A DNA stretch of 64,000 nucleotides from CBDAQR01 sp965199055 (GCA_965199055.1 CBDAQR010000003.1:1488001-1552000), one strand, 5' to 3'; numbered from the stretch's first letter, positions 1 through 9,987 are shown. Notes: generated from the letters alone by a model not told the origin. Numbers and translations: made by a program.

Positions 1-1409
1 TCTGAGCGGTAGTAATAACCCTTTTCAGGGTTGGGCTCCGACACCACAACACGATCCTGGGCATCGGCTTGCACGCGCAGATAGTTATCCAAATCGCTAT
101 TACCGAAACCGACAATGGCCACATCTTTGGTGCGCCCGTCGAAGGAGTAAACCCCATCCATATTCAGGTTGGCGACGGTGGTGGCATTGGGATAGAGCGG
201 GTTCTGCGCGTAGTACATCGAACCTAACAGACCAAACTCCTCGGCCGTGACCGCCAGGAACACGAGACTCCGCTCATAGGGACCGCTCGCCACGTGTTGA
301 CGCGCCAAACCCACCAAGGCTGCCGTGCCGGAAGCGTTGTCTACGGCACCGTTGAAGACCTGGTCGGGCGCGCCGTCTTTGCCGGGCAACTTGCCGAAGT
401 GGTCCCAATGAGAACTGTAGACAACGGATTCATCGGGATACTGGGTGCCGGGGAGGACGCCTACCACATTGCGGCTAAGCGATTCACCTTTAGCCAGGCG
501 AAGGTCAATGGATGCGGTGAGATCGCCCAGCGGCACGGCTTTAAAGCCCGGCTTCTGCGCCGCGGACTTCAGCTCCTGGAAATCCAGACCTACCTGGGCC
601 ATCAAGTCCGCAGCCACTTCATGGGAAATCCAGCCTTCAATGCCCACCGCGCCCATGTTGTTATCATCGGCGGTGATTCCCAGCGTATGGCCCGTGAAAC
701 CCAGCTCCACCACCGCCCAGGGATAACCGGCAGGATCGGTTTCATGCACGATCAGCAGCGCTGCCGCGCCTTGCCTCGCTGCCTCTTCGTACTTATAGGT
801 CCAGCGACCGTAGTAGGTCATGGTATTGCCATTAAACAGCTCGGGGTCCTGAGTCGCGAAGCCAGGGTCGTTCACCAGAACAACCACCGTCTTACCGGTG
901 ACATCCACGCCCTCGTAATCGTTCCAGCCGCGCTCGGGTGCGTTAATACCGTACCCCGCAAATACCAGCGGCGAATCGACCAGTTCCACGCGCTCAACCT
1001 GCTGCGTCGTGCGGGCAGTAAAGTCTTTGGCAAAGGCGAGTGCCGCCTCAAAATTCGCACCACGAATTTCAAGCCCCGTCGGTATCGGCGTGGTGGTGGT
1101 AATAGGCACATCCTGGTACCAGGAATCGCCATTGCCGGGTTGCAGACCCACCGCCTCAAATTGCTCCGCAAGATAAGCAATGGTGAGCTCTTCGCCACGG
1201 GTCGCCGGCGCCCTCCCCTCAAACTCATCGGAAGCCAAAACAGCGGTGTGCTGATGCAGATCCGCTTCCATCTGCGCCATGGGTCCCATAACGGCAGTAT
1301 CAGCAGCGCTAGGGGCAGCGGGTGTAAGAGCTTGTGAGGTGTCTGCAGCTTTATCTCCGCAAGCAACGAGGGTTAAAGTGATTACGCCAGTGAGGATTAG
1401 CCTGTTCAT
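1..1409 (-). CDS. M28-family zinc peptidase lipoprotein, 3' end cut by window edge
   Basis: The reading frame is open from the ATG at 1409 down to base 1 and continues off the window. The N-terminus is a lipoprotein signal ending in the lipobox LVAC (Cys17), so the enzyme should be anchored in the envelope. M28 zinc-ligand motifs are visible: HWDHFG, then DNASGTAAL, then the EEFGLLGS glutamate pair, then NMDG. The last histidine ligand would lie beyond the edge. Between the signal and the catalytic core sits a segment resembling a PA (protease-associated) insert. The likely role is removal of N-terminal residues from peptides in the periplasm. It is divergent from the peptide transporter at 1464 with only 54 bp between them, so the two may share a promoter region. 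The family is firm; the substrate is unknown. Confidence 0.85.
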   Translation of the reverse strand, partial: MNRLILTGVITLTLVACGDKAADTSQALTPAAPSAADTAVMGPMAQMEADLHQHTAVLASDEFEGRAPATRGEELTIAYLAEQFEAVGLQPGNGDSWYQDVPITTTTPIPTGLEIRGANFEAALAFAKDFTARTTQQVERVELVDSPLVFAGYGINAPERGWNDYEGVDVTGKTVVVLVNDPGFATQDPELFNGNTMTYYGRWTYKYEEAARQGAAALLIVHETDPAGYPWAVVELGFTGHTLGITADDNNMGAVGIEGWISHEVAADLMAQVGLDFQELKSAAQKPGFKAVPLGDLTASIDLRLAKGESLSRNVVGVLPGTQYPDESVVYSSHWDHFGKLPGKDGAPDQVFNGAVDNASGTAALVGLARQHVASGPYERSLVFLAVTAEEFGLLGSMYYAQNPLYPNATTVANLNMDGVYSFDGRTKDVAIVGFGNSDLDNYLRVQADAQDRVVVSEPNPEKGYYYRS

Positions 1410-1463
1410 TTGCAGATGTCCTTATTATGATGCGGCGACTATAACAAAATTCGGATTGGTATT

Positions 1464-3023
1464 ATGAGCGAAATCCTCAACGGCGCGGATGATAATCGCG
1501 AGAATTACGAGGAATTCCTCGGGCACCCCAAGGGGCTGTTCGTTTGCTTTGCCACAGAACTGTGGGAGCGTTTTTCTTTCTACGGGATGAAGTACCTGCT
1601 TCTCCTGTATCTCACCAAATACCACCTCTTTACCGACAGCATGGGTCTGGATGTTTTGGGCTGCTATGCCGCGCTGGTCTATGCCATGCCGGTGCTGGGC
1701 GGGTTGCTCGCTGACCGCTACCTCGGAATGCGCAAAGCAGTAGTCTTTGGCGGCATCCTGCTATGCCTGGGGCACCTGGGCATGGCCTTCGAAGGCGAGC
1801 AGGCTAGCCAGGTAGGCGGTGTGATAAGCCGTGACGACTCGGCGCTGCAGGTATTTTACTTTTCGCTGGCACTGATCGTGATCGGCGTGGGCTTTCTGAA
1901 GCCGAATATCTCTACCATCGTGGGCCAGCTCTACAGCGTGGAAGACCCGCGCCGTGACGCCGGCTTCACCATTTTTTACATGGGTATCAATATCGGCGCC
2001 TTCACGGCGACGCTGCTGTGCGGCTACCTCGGTGAAACCTACGGCTGGGGCTATGGTTTTGGCGCCGCCGGCATCGGCATGCTCATTGGCCTGGCTACGT
2101 TTCTCTATGGCCAGCCACATTTGCACGGCCACGCGGAACCCAAAGACCCGGCCTTACTTAAACAGCCCGGTTACGGCGGCCTCAATAAAGAAATGACGAT
2201 TTACGTCGGCGGTGCCGCCTCGGTATTCCTGGTGTGGCAGATGCTGCAGTTCCACGCAGTTGTCGAAGCAACGCTGAACATCATGTCCTTGTCGGTACTG
2301 GGCGGCATGGCCTGGTTCCTGACCCAGCGCTGCAATAAGGTCGAGCGCGAGCGGATGATGGTGTTGATTGTGCTGATCATGTCTACCGTGGTGTTCTGGG
2401 CGCTGTTCGAGCAGTCGGCAGCCTCGATGACGCTTTACGCCGACCGCGTTCTGGACCGCAATTTCCTCGGTGTGGAGTGGACAGCGGCACAGTTTGGTTC
2501 ACTCAACTCCCTGTTCATCTTCACCCTGGCGCCCCTGTTCGCCTGGTTATGGACTCGCTTGGGGCGCGCCGGTATCGAGCCCTCCACGCCCATAAAGTTT
2601 GCCCTCGGTATCGCACAGGCCGGACTCGGATTCGGCGCGCTGGTACTGGGCGCGAGCATGCCCGATGAGGCCGGCCGCGTAGCGGCAATCTGGATGGTGC
2701 TGGCCTATTTGTTCCACACCATGGGCGAGCTGTGCCTGTCGCCGGTAGGCCTATCTGCGGTGACTAAACTGGCCGTGCCCAGCGTGGTGGGTGTGATGAT
2801 GGGATCCTGGTTCCTCGCCACAGCTTATTCCGAATTCGTCGCCGCCCAATTGGCCAAATTGGCGGCCGTGGAGACCGAAGGCGGCGAGGTCGCTGATATC
2901 TCTGTAGCACTTGCCAGCTATACCGATTTGTTCACCAGCCTGCTCTGGGTCGGACTGGGCGTCGCCGTCATCATGATCCTAATCTCTCCTATACTGCGTA
3001 AGTGGATGCATGGGATTCACTAA
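1464..3023 (+). CDS. POT/PTR2-family proton-dependent oligopeptide transporter
   Basis: A 519-residue inner-membrane protein, a normal length for the family. It carries the POT motif ELWERFSFYG (E32, E35, R36) on the first helix, which is used for proton coupling, and the PTR2 signature FTIFYMGINIGAF further on. Many hydrophobic helices follow. It imports di- and tripeptides with protons. It lies head to head with an M28 peptidase lipoprotein, so peptide breakdown in the periplasm and uptake could be linked. Its 3' end is 14 bp before the next start, which suggests one transcript with the downstream gene. Confidence 0.9.
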   Translation: MSEILNGADDNRENYEEFLGHPKGLFVCFATELWERFSFYGMKYLLLLYLTKYHLFTDSMGLDVLGCYAALVYAMPVLGGLLADRYLGMRKAVVFGGILLCLGHLGMAFEGEQASQVGGVISRDDSALQVFYFSLALIVIGVGFLKPNISTIVGQLYSVEDPRRDAGFTIFYMGINIGAFTATLLCGYLGETYGWGYGFGAAGIGMLIGLATFLYGQPHLHGHAEPKDPALLKQPGYGGLNKEMTIYVGGAASVFLVWQMLQFHAVVEATLNIMSLSVLGGMAWFLTQRCNKVERERMMVLIVLIMSTVVFWALFEQSAASMTLYADRVLDRNFLGVEWTAAQFGSLNSLFIFTLAPLFAWLWTRLGRAGIEPSTPIKFALGIAQAGLGFGALVLGASMPDEAGRVAAIWMVLAYLFHTMGELCLSPVGLSAVTKLAVPSVVGVMMGSWFLATAYSEFVAAQLAKLAAVETEGGEVADISVALASYTDLFTSLLWVGLGVAVIMILISPILRKWMHGIH

Positions 3024-3037
3024 ATCAGGAGGTTCCC

Positions 3038-4270
3038 ATGGAGCGTGATTACGAAGTCGTAGTATTTGGGGCCACAGGATTTACCGGCAGACTCGTGGCC
3101 GAATACCTGCTGGCAGAGTATGGCAGGGGCGAGGAAGGCGAGCTGCGCTGGGCGATGGCCGGACGCAGCCAGTCCAAACTCGAACAGATTCGAGACGAAC
3201 TGGGCGCCACCGGTGTGCCTCTGCTGGTCTGTGATAGCGCCGACCCCGAAGCACTTATCAAACTGGTTAAATCGACCAAGGTCATCTGCACGACTGTAGG
3301 GCCCTATGCCCTGTATGGCTCAGACCTGGTAGAGGCCTGCGCCACCTGCGGCACCCATTACTGCGATCTAACCGGCGAAGTGCAATGGATGCAGAAAATG
3401 ATCGCCGAGCATCAATCCCTGGCTAAAGCGAGTGGCGCACGCATCGTCCATACCTGTGGTTTCGACAGTATTCCTTCCGATCTGGGTGTGTTGTTCCTGC
3501 AAAACGCGATGCGGCAGGCCCATGGGGTACCCGCCACGCACATCAAATATCGCGCCGCCGGTTTTAGCGGCGGATTTAGCGGCGGCACCGTGTACAGCAT
3601 GATTAACATGTTCGAGGAAATGGAAAAGGACGCCACCCTGCGCGACGCTGTGAGCGACCCCTATGCACTGAATCCACCGGGATCAGAGCGTGGAACCGAC
3701 GTAGCGGACCAAACCGGCGCCATCTATGACGAAGATCTCGAGCGTTGGACCCTGCCCTTCGTTATGGCTGCCATTAATACCCGCGTGGTACGGCGCACTA
3801 ATGCTCTCATGAACAACGCCTACGGCACCGATTTCAATTATGACGAGGCCGTGCTGACTCCCGCGGGCCAGGGCGGCATTAAAAGCCGACTGGCGGCATT
3901 GGGTATGGGCATGGGTATGCTGTCAATCGCCATCAAACCCACCCGTGCGCTGGTTAAGCGCCTGCTCCCCTCACCCGGCGAAGGCCCATCCAAGAAACAA
4001 CGCGAAGAAGGCTACTACGACATCTATCTTTACGGCGTGCACCCCACCGATCGCAGTAAAGACATGATTGGGCGTGTCACAGGAGACATGGACCCCGGTT
4101 ACGGTTCAACCTCCAAGATGCTGGCCGAAGCCGCCGTGTGCCTGGCGCGAGATCGCGTTACCTGTGATGGCGGCTTCTGGACGCCCGCCTCAAGCATGGG
4201 TGAGATGCTGATCAAACGCCTCACCGACAAGGCGGGGCTGACCTTTGATGTCGTGGACAGCGTAGAGTAG
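3038..4270 (+). CDS. Saccharopine-dehydrogenase-like / trans-acting enoyl reductase family protein
   Basis: A 410-residue NAD(P)-dependent oxidoreductase. The start is the ATG at 3038, preceded by a strong CAGGAGG at 3026-3032; a longer in-frame ATG at 3002 would overlap the transporter gene. The N-terminus has a Rossmann motif GATGFTG (residues 11-17). The segment TVGPYALYG followed by YCDLTGEVQW and SGFDS/CGFDS-type motifs is typical of the family that includes mycobacterial trans-acting enoyl reductases and saccharopine dehydrogenase-like proteins. A close paralogue lies at 58132. The real substrate is unknown; a polyketide or lipid intermediate is possible by family, and this is inference. 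Confidence 0.8.
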   Translation: MERDYEVVVFGATGFTGRLVAEYLLAEYGRGEEGELRWAMAGRSQSKLEQIRDELGATGVPLLVCDSADPEALIKLVKSTKVICTTVGPYALYGSDLVEACATCGTHYCDLTGEVQWMQKMIAEHQSLAKASGARIVHTCGFDSIPSDLGVLFLQNAMRQAHGVPATHIKYRAAGFSGGFSGGTVYSMINMFEEMEKDATLRDAVSDPYALNPPGSERGTDVADQTGAIYDEDLERWTLPFVMAAINTRVVRRTNALMNNAYGTDFNYDEAVLTPAGQGGIKSRLAALGMGMGMLSIAIKPTRALVKRLLPSPGEGPSKKQREEGYYDIYLYGVHPTDRSKDMIGRVTGDMDPGYGSTSKMLAEAAVCLARDRVTCDGGFWTPASSMGEMLIKRLTDKAGLTFDVVDSVE

Positions 4271-4385
4271 CAGAGCGCCTGCGATTGCCACCTCTAGACT
4301 ACATCTGAGATAGGGTAAGCACCCTATTCACATGGGCGGCGCTTTACCGCGAAAATGTAGGCCCAAGTACGACCGGCTCAGCATA

Positions 4386-5876
4386 ATGTCTCGACGTTTC
4401 GTATTCGCCATACTCAGCCTGCTACCCGGGCAGGCACTGGCTCTTACGGAGAACTTCGTTCCATCCGGAGGCGATTACGCTTTTTACGCGTTCGCCCTGA
4501 GCGGCATTGTTTTCTCGGCCGTCATTATCGCCGCCTACCGCGAGTACAAGTGGCTGGGCTACACCTTTTTCTCCGCACTGCTGCTGCTCCACCTGGCCTC
4601 GATGGATGGCATGCTGGTCTACCTGATCGACGGCGACGACTTCGTGCTCTGGGTGGTTCCCTTCCTGGTTCAGGCGATTACCGCCTGCTACGGCTACCTG
4701 CTCATTGCCTCACGCATCGAAGCACCACACCGTTTTATCAAGATGCGTCGCTCACTGTATTGTCTGGCTGCACTATCCGCTGTGTTCCCTCTGAGCAGCC
4801 CGCTGTGGCTCAAGGAAATCAACCTGGAATTGATGTGGCGCCCGGTGAATCTGTTGTTTTTTGGCATGGTCGCAGCGATGGTTATGCCACCCATGACCTG
4901 GCAGTCCACCAGCCGTTTGCAGACCCTGTTCATTCGCGCGTTTCCCATCGTGGTGGGCCTGTTCACCATTGGCGCCTACCTGCTGCAGGAAATTTTCCTC
5001 CACTCTGCCCAGACCGAGGTGAACTTCGTACACCGTGGCCTGGTGGTGCTATTTGCCTTCTTCTCGCTGACCATCGTGATTTGGCAGGCTTTCAATGCCG
5101 CCCAGGCCCGGGAAGACGCAGAGAAAGACGCATTGGAAGCGGCGCGCAAGGAAGCAGAGACCCGCGCGGCACTGGCAGAATCCCAGCAGGAATATGCGCG
5201 GGCGAGACAACTGGCCGCTCGCAATCTGGAACAACTTCAATCTGTGTCTCACGACCTGAGGCAGCCCATTACCGCCCTGCGCGTGGCTATTGAGCAACTA
5301 CAGAACGAAGAAGACGGCGAGGATTCTGACAAACTCGCCCGGGCCGTCGATTACATCGATAGCCTGGCACAGGCCTACGTACAGCCCGCCGCCGATGATT
5401 TCGAGGAATTGAAAGACCACGTGATGGCTTCCGCTGAAGACGCGGAGCTTGTCGACGCGACCCTGTATACAGACACTTTGCTGACCATGTTTGCTAGCGA
5501 GGCGCTGAAAAACAATGTGGAGCTGAGGGCCATAGCCTCTAGCGCGCGCATCAGCACCGAACCACTGTCCACCATGCGGGTTATGAATAACCTGATCGCA
5601 AACGCCATCATGCACTCAGGCGCTAACCATGTACTGTTTGGCTTTCGCCGTGGCAAGGACACGGTGACTTTCCAGGTGCTGGACAATGGCCGCGGTATGA
5701 GCAACGACAAGCTGACTGAGTTAATGGATACAGCGGCTGGCCCAAACGCAGAAGGGCACGGCCTGGGCCTCAACATCGTGCAGGCTCTGTGCAAGCACCA
5801 CAACACGCCCTTCGCCATCACCTCTGAACCTGGCCGCGGCACCTGGGCCAGTGTGACTTTTCCGGCAGCGATTTAA
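4386..5876 (+). CDS. Membrane sensor histidine kinase
   Basis: The start was put at the ATG 4386 because it opens a clear signal-type N-terminus (MSRRFVFAILSLLPGQALA); an upstream in-frame ATG at 4332 gives a charged leader without sense. About seven hydrophobic segments follow between residues 30 and 235, resembling a 7TM sensor, then a coiled coil (about 245-285). The phospho-acceptor box is SVSHDLRQP with His289. The ATPase domain has an N box near 399 (NNLIANAIMHSG), G1 DNGRGM near 432 and G2 GHGLGLN near 457. There is no receiver domain. The likely partner is the NarL-type regulator at 9154, on the far side of the secreted VCBS protein. The signal sensed is unknown. Confidence 0.85.
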   Translation: MSRRFVFAILSLLPGQALALTENFVPSGGDYAFYAFALSGIVFSAVIIAAYREYKWLGYTFFSALLLLHLASMDGMLVYLIDGDDFVLWVVPFLVQAITACYGYLLIASRIEAPHRFIKMRRSLYCLAALSAVFPLSSPLWLKEINLELMWRPVNLLFFGMVAAMVMPPMTWQSTSRLQTLFIRAFPIVVGLFTIGAYLLQEIFLHSAQTEVNFVHRGLVVLFAFFSLTIVIWQAFNAAQAREDAEKDALEAARKEAETRAALAESQQEYARARQLAARNLEQLQSVSHDLRQPITALRVAIEQLQNEEDGEDSDKLARAVDYIDSLAQAYVQPAADDFEELKDHVMASAEDAELVDATLYTDTLLTMFASEALKNNVELRAIASSARISTEPLSTMRVMNNLIANAIMHSGANHVLFGFRRGKDTVTFQVLDNGRGMSNDKLTELMDTAAGPNAEGHGLGLNIVQALCKHHNTPFAITSEPGRGTWASVTFPAAI

Positions 5877-5883
5877 CTGACAT

Positions 5884-5908
5884 AAAAAAGCCGGGGCATG
5901 CCCGGCTT
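5884..5908 (-). terminator. Rho-independent terminator of the VCBS protein gene
   Basis: An 8-bp perfect stem (AAGCCGGG at 5888-5895, CCCGGCTT at 5901-5908) with a 5-nt loop. On the minus strand it is followed by a run of six T (5884-5889 as A on the plus strand), so it fits the end of the minus-strand gene at 5932. It may also slow readthrough from the kinase gene, which converges here. Confidence 0.85.
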
Positions 5909-5931
5909 GAGTCAGACCCGGTGGGTGTGGG

Positions 5932-8900
5932 CTATTCAACCCAGTAGTTCACCACCTGGAAGCGCTGGCCATTACGGGCCCGCTGGGTGTAGGCAAACAG
6001 GCCATAGCTGTAGCCCTTGTCGAGGCTAAAGGTCTCCGGCGGCATATCACCCACCACGCCGGTGAACACTACCGTGGAGCCGACAGTAAAGCCTAGGGCT
6101 GCAGTACTTTCCTCTCCTACTGCAAAACCTATTTCAGGTACCCCGCCATCGGTCTTGACCTCGGTTTCGTAGCCGATACTCATCGACGCGGTAAAGCCAG
6201 ATACCAGCTCATCGGAGATCTCGACGCTGGTGTTACCGTTACTGGCACCGACATCCACCGGCCCCACCTTGCGGCCGATTGCGCTGATCGTGTCTTCCAT
6301 CTCACTGCGCGTCGGGTAGCTGTCGGGGTTACCAATGGAGTGCTTGAACACCTCATTGCCAATGTTCACGCCGGTACCGGCCACCGCTTCATTGAAGAAC
6401 CTGCGCTCTATCTGGATGGTGCGCGGCGAACGCGGAATGGTGACCTGCATCTCCTCGCCGACCATGTCCGGGTAGGTGGGATGTGACATCACGGTATACG
6501 TGTACTGGTCGTAGGGGATGACCGTAGCCACTACGGTGTCCTCCATGGCGCCGGTCGTGTAGGTAATGGTGCGAATTGTCTCGTAACCCAGACTCACCTC
6601 GTATCCCAGACTGGTGGAAACACTCTTGGTAATTTCCACGCCCACATCACCCACAAAGGGCAGATCTACCGTAAGGTCAGTGGTGACATAGCCACGGGCA
6701 GTGACCTGGTGACCATAACTCGAGTTACCGGCAACCAGGCTGCCGCTACCCCAGGAAGTCTGGCAGACATCGGTCACCTGTATACCCTCATCCCAGCAGG
6801 GCGGCGCTGCCAGCACGGCCAGCACTATTGGCTCGGTGAAGATCTGCCGGTGTTCGCCAGCAAATTTTAGAACCGTGGCGTCATCATCGACGTTCAGCCC
6901 CAACACCACCGGAGCGCCGAAGTCGTCCTCATCCTGGTGCGGAGATTCCAGCTCCTGGATGAAGAAGGGCTCGTAATCGCGCGTGTTATCAGCGCTGTCG
7001 ACTTGCCAGGCACTGATGCCTCTGCCGTCGCGCCAGTAGCAGGAATTGCCGTCACATACGTACTCAACCCCGATCGACATCGGCGCGTACACCAACAGGT
7101 CCTCGGTACCATTGCCATCGATGTCGGCAACCGAGATCACAGTGTTGTCCTGCGTGATCTGTGCGCGACCATTGTTGGTCTGACCCCGCAGTAGCCATTC
7201 GCCCGCCACTCTCATGTCCTCGGTCCTGCCAGAGGAAAATTCGTACTGGCGCACGCTCAGTGGCTCGTCGTTGAAGAAATCGTTAAAGATCACACCCATA
7301 ATGTGAAACTCATCAACACCGTCGCCATCGAAGTCCAGGGCGTCTGCCTGGATGTAACTGGTCCAACCATTGTTGCCGCCAACCGAACAACCGTTGAGTC
7401 GATTCCGGTAAAAGCTGGTAGCAATGACCTCGAATTCCTGCACCAGGTCGTCGAGCGCCACCTGCACGGTATCGACTGAGTCGCACTCGACGGGAAACCC
7501 GTCCGCCATGGCAGTAAATACCAGTTCGTCGAGGTTATCCCGGTCGAAATCGCCGACTGCCACATCACCGGTCACGCCCCGGTAGTACTCCAGGTCGATT
7601 TCGGCAGCAATGCGATCAGTCTGCAACAGCTCCAGGCCGGCGTTGAGATCGTCGTAGATGTAGTAATTGGAATGGCCATTGCCGGGAGACCCGTTTCTAC
7701 CCGACCCGAATGTCTCGTTTACGATCACAACCAGCTCCTGGCCGCTGTCCCGATCGAGCCTGGCGCCCTTCATTTCAATACTGAGATTACCGAAGGCCTC
7801 TTGTGTCTCGTATTCGAAGACGACGTCGGACATGTCGTAGCCACTGTCGCTGTCGCCATCCAGCAAGGTTACCCGCATCGCTCCGGTCGCCTCATCAACT
7901 ACCGCGACCAATATCTCATCCGACCCATCTCCATCCAGATCCGTGGCCGCGACCTTAAGCCGATCGGGCTCAGCAAACATCAACTGGCTGCTGGAGGACT
8001 GAATGAACGCCTCTGATTTGTCTTCAATCACGCTGACCATGAGCATGGACGTGGACTCATCCCACCAGAACTGCACGATTTCGGCGAAACCATCACCATC
8101 CACGTCACCGGAGGTCGCAGAATTGTATGGACTCGACTTCCAGCCGTCATCCAGTGGCGACTCAGTCAAGGTTGTGGTGGAGGCATCAATCCCACCCGAT
8201 GCCGGCGCATAGCGCAACAGTGTGTTAGCAACACTGCTGCCGCGTTCCGTCAAACCCGCGAGATAGATTTCATCCACCCCGCCTATCTGGGTTTGCGGGC
8301 CCAGTGGTGAATAGTCCTCCGGCAGCGGTTCACCGCCCTCATCGAGCCGGGGGGTTTCCTCTGTGGATATACCCAAGGTAGCCAGCGCCTTGCCGACACC
8401 ATTGCCCACTTCCTCGATAAAGGTCTGTGTAATCTGCCCGCAGGCAGAGTCGACTGCTGAGGGATCTTCGTCGACCTCTTCCAGCACAGTGAAAATCGTG
8501 TCACCGCTAAGGTCCGTGCCACGGTTTTCCGCCGAATTCATGTAGTGACCAGACACCAGCGCCCGGTTCTCGACAATAGTCTTGTCCTCATTTTGCGCGC
8601 CATTGAGGATGTCCAGCGCGATGCTCTGTAATGTACGTGCGCCGGATTCGAGTTCTCCGACGTAAAAAGCGAGACCACCCTCATCCGCATCGCGACCGAA
8701 CAGTTGCTGGAACAGGTTATTCACCAGCGCCTCATTGTCGAGGGAACCAAAACGGTCGTTAAATTCGTCGGACACGCCAAAGGCCTGGATGATGGAGGAC
8801 AGGTTACCCCCCTCTTCGTCCAATCGATTGGACCAGAATTCGAACCCGCCTCGATCCGGGGCGCGTCCATAGAAAGCGATGTACGCGTCGATTACCTGCT

Positions 8901-9021
8901 GTTCCGAGCTTGTGTACTCACGAACTTCGCAGGCATCCTGCGCATGCACAAGCGGGCTTAGTAAAAGCAGCGCCACCGGCGCTAGCTTGTTCCTGATTGC
9001 TCTTGTTATACCAACGGTCAT
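5932..9021 (-). CDS. Large secreted DUF4214 / VCBS (FG-GAP) repeat protein
   Basis: 1029 residues with a signal peptide ending near VHAQ (residue 28). Residues 43-140 hold two copies of a DUF4214-type motif (AYIAFYGRAPDRGGFEFW and LFQQLFGRDADEGGLAFY), a module found in surface and exported proteins. From about 306 to 700 there are several aspartate-rich VCBS/FG-GAP calcium-loop motifs (DVDGDGFAE, DLDGDGSDE, DFDRDNLDE, DFDGDGVDE, DIDGNGTED), which suggest a beta-propeller. The last 245 residues (from about 785) match no family I recognise; they contain long alternating Ser/Thr-rich beta strands. It lies between a sensor kinase and a response regulator. It is probably extracellular; function unknown. 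Confidence 0.75.
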   Translation of the reverse strand: MTVGITRAIRNKLAPVALLLLSPLVHAQDACEVREYTSSEQQVIDAYIAFYGRAPDRGGFEFWSNRLDEEGGNLSSIIQAFGVSDEFNDRFGSLDNEALVNNLFQQLFGRDADEGGLAFYVGELESGARTLQSIALDILNGAQNEDKTIVENRALVSGHYMNSAENRGTDLSGDTIFTVLEEVDEDPSAVDSACGQITQTFIEEVGNGVGKALATLGISTEETPRLDEGGEPLPEDYSPLGPQTQIGGVDEIYLAGLTERGSSVANTLLRYAPASGGIDASTTTLTESPLDDGWKSSPYNSATSGDVDGDGFAEIVQFWWDESTSMLMVSVIEDKSEAFIQSSSSQLMFAEPDRLKVAATDLDGDGSDEILVAVVDEATGAMRVTLLDGDSDSGYDMSDVVFEYETQEAFGNLSIEMKGARLDRDSGQELVVIVNETFGSGRNGSPGNGHSNYYIYDDLNAGLELLQTDRIAAEIDLEYYRGVTGDVAVGDFDRDNLDELVFTAMADGFPVECDSVDTVQVALDDLVQEFEVIATSFYRNRLNGCSVGGNNGWTSYIQADALDFDGDGVDEFHIMGVIFNDFFNDEPLSVRQYEFSSGRTEDMRVAGEWLLRGQTNNGRAQITQDNTVISVADIDGNGTEDLLVYAPMSIGVEYVCDGNSCYWRDGRGISAWQVDSADNTRDYEPFFIQELESPHQDEDDFGAPVVLGLNVDDDATVLKFAGEHRQIFTEPIVLAVLAAPPCWDEGIQVTDVCQTSWGSGSLVAGNSSYGHQVTARGYVTTDLTVDLPFVGDVGVEITKSVSTSLGYEVSLGYETIRTITYTTGAMEDTVVATVIPYDQYTYTVMSHPTYPDMVGEEMQVTIPRSPRTIQIERRFFNEAVAGTGVNIGNEVFKHSIGNPDSYPTRSEMEDTISAIGRKVGPVDVGASNGNTSVEISDELVSGFTASMSIGYETEVKTDGGVPEIGFAVGEESTAALGFTVGSTVVFTGVVGDMPPETFSLDKGYSYGLFAYTQRARNGQRFQVVNYWVE

Positions 9022-9153
9022 GGGACTGCACTCCTGACGACTAGGCCAATAGAAAATCGTGGTTTTTCAACCAGGAGTTACAGTAGTCAGGCAGCCCACG
9101 CGGCTGTATGGGGTCGACACCCCATATTGCTTTACCCTATAGGAATCCAGGCT

Positions 9154-9810
9154 CTAGATCGGATCGATCAGCCCTTCCTGCAGCGCCCGCGCCATTAGTT
9201 CGGCCAGGGAGTGCACGTCGAGTTTACCCATGAGACTGGTTCGGTGTTTATCCACAGTCTTGGGGCTGATGTTCAGAATCTGGGCTATTTCCTTATTCGA
9301 CTTTCCGGAAACAATCATATTGAGCGTTTGCCGCTCGCGCTCGGTCAGCGTCGAAAAACGCGCACCGCGCTCAATACTCTCCGCGAGATCCGGGTCGATG
9401 AAATGGCCACCCTGCAAGATTAGCGGCAATTTCTCAAAAATGAGTTCGGGAGAACTCCCCTTGCTGAAAATCGCATGCACCCCACTCTCCATCACACTAG
9501 ATAGAAGCCCGGCTGAATTCACGCCGGTAAAAACAATGATCCGGGTCGCCGGGCTCCAGCGGTGGATGTCGTGGACGATTTCCAAGCCATTGGCCAATGG
9601 CATCGCCAAGTCAAGGAATAACAACTCGGGCTGACAGGACTTGACCAGTGCGATGGCCTCCAAGCCATTTTTCGCGTGCCCAACGACCTCGAACTGCAAT
9701 GGAGCTTCGAAAGCGAAAGTTGCCAGGCCGATCTCGATCGCGTCTCTCACAATCTCATGATCATCGGCAATGATTACGCGGTAGGGGGACGTCAACGCCA
9801 ACTCACTCAC
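9154..9810 (-). CDS. NarL/LuxR-family response regulator
   Basis: 218 residues. The receiver domain (about 10-130) shows the acidic pair ADDHE near 15-19, the phospho-acceptor Asp67 in LFLDLAMP, the conserved Thr in VFTG and the Lys in SKGSS. The C-terminal LuxR-type helix-turn-helix (about 150-212) has LTERERQTLNMIVSGKSNKEIA and SPKTVDKHRTSLMGKL. It should bind DNA when phosphorylated. No kinase is adjacent in an operon; the orphan kinase at 4386 is the best partner by position, with the secreted VCBS protein between them as a possible target. That pairing is inference. Confidence 0.9.
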   Translation of the reverse strand: MSELALTSPYRVIIADDHEIVRDAIEIGLATFAFEAPLQFEVVGHAKNGLEAIALVKSCQPELLFLDLAMPLANGLEIVHDIHRWSPATRIIVFTGVNSAGLLSSVMESGVHAIFSKGSSPELIFEKLPLILQGGHFIDPDLAESIERGARFSTLTERERQTLNMIVSGKSNKEIAQILNISPKTVDKHRTSLMGKLDVHSLAELMARALQEGLIDPI

Positions 9811-9916
9811 AGGTCAACTCAGGTACCCGTTGCATAATAACGAATCTCACGCTGACAGCCACGCGCAAAGCCGCGCCGTCTCCCGTACAGGGGACTGCAT
9901 CAGAATGATTCGGAGA

Positions 9917-9937
9917 GATGGTGCCGGAAATAGGAAT
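9917..9937 (-). repeat. Partial duplicate of the tRNA-Thr 3' end
   Basis: These 21 bases are identical to 9986-10006, which covers the encoded CCA, the acceptor 3' strand and the start of the T arm of tRNA-Thr. The offset is 69 bp. The match breaks exactly inside the T arm, so this is a fragment and not a second tRNA. It may be a tRNA-linked repeat or the trace of an old integration; no integrase is nearby. Confidence 0.7.
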
Positions 9938-9987
9938 GGATCGGGGCGGCCATCCGCATGCGGCCGTACTGGTCTAGAGAGGGAGGA

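Noticed and set aside
294..1337. Long open frame on the plus strand across the M28 peptidase
   Set aside because: The opposite strand encodes a clear lipoprotein with zinc-peptidase motifs; the plus frame has no domain and is a shadow.
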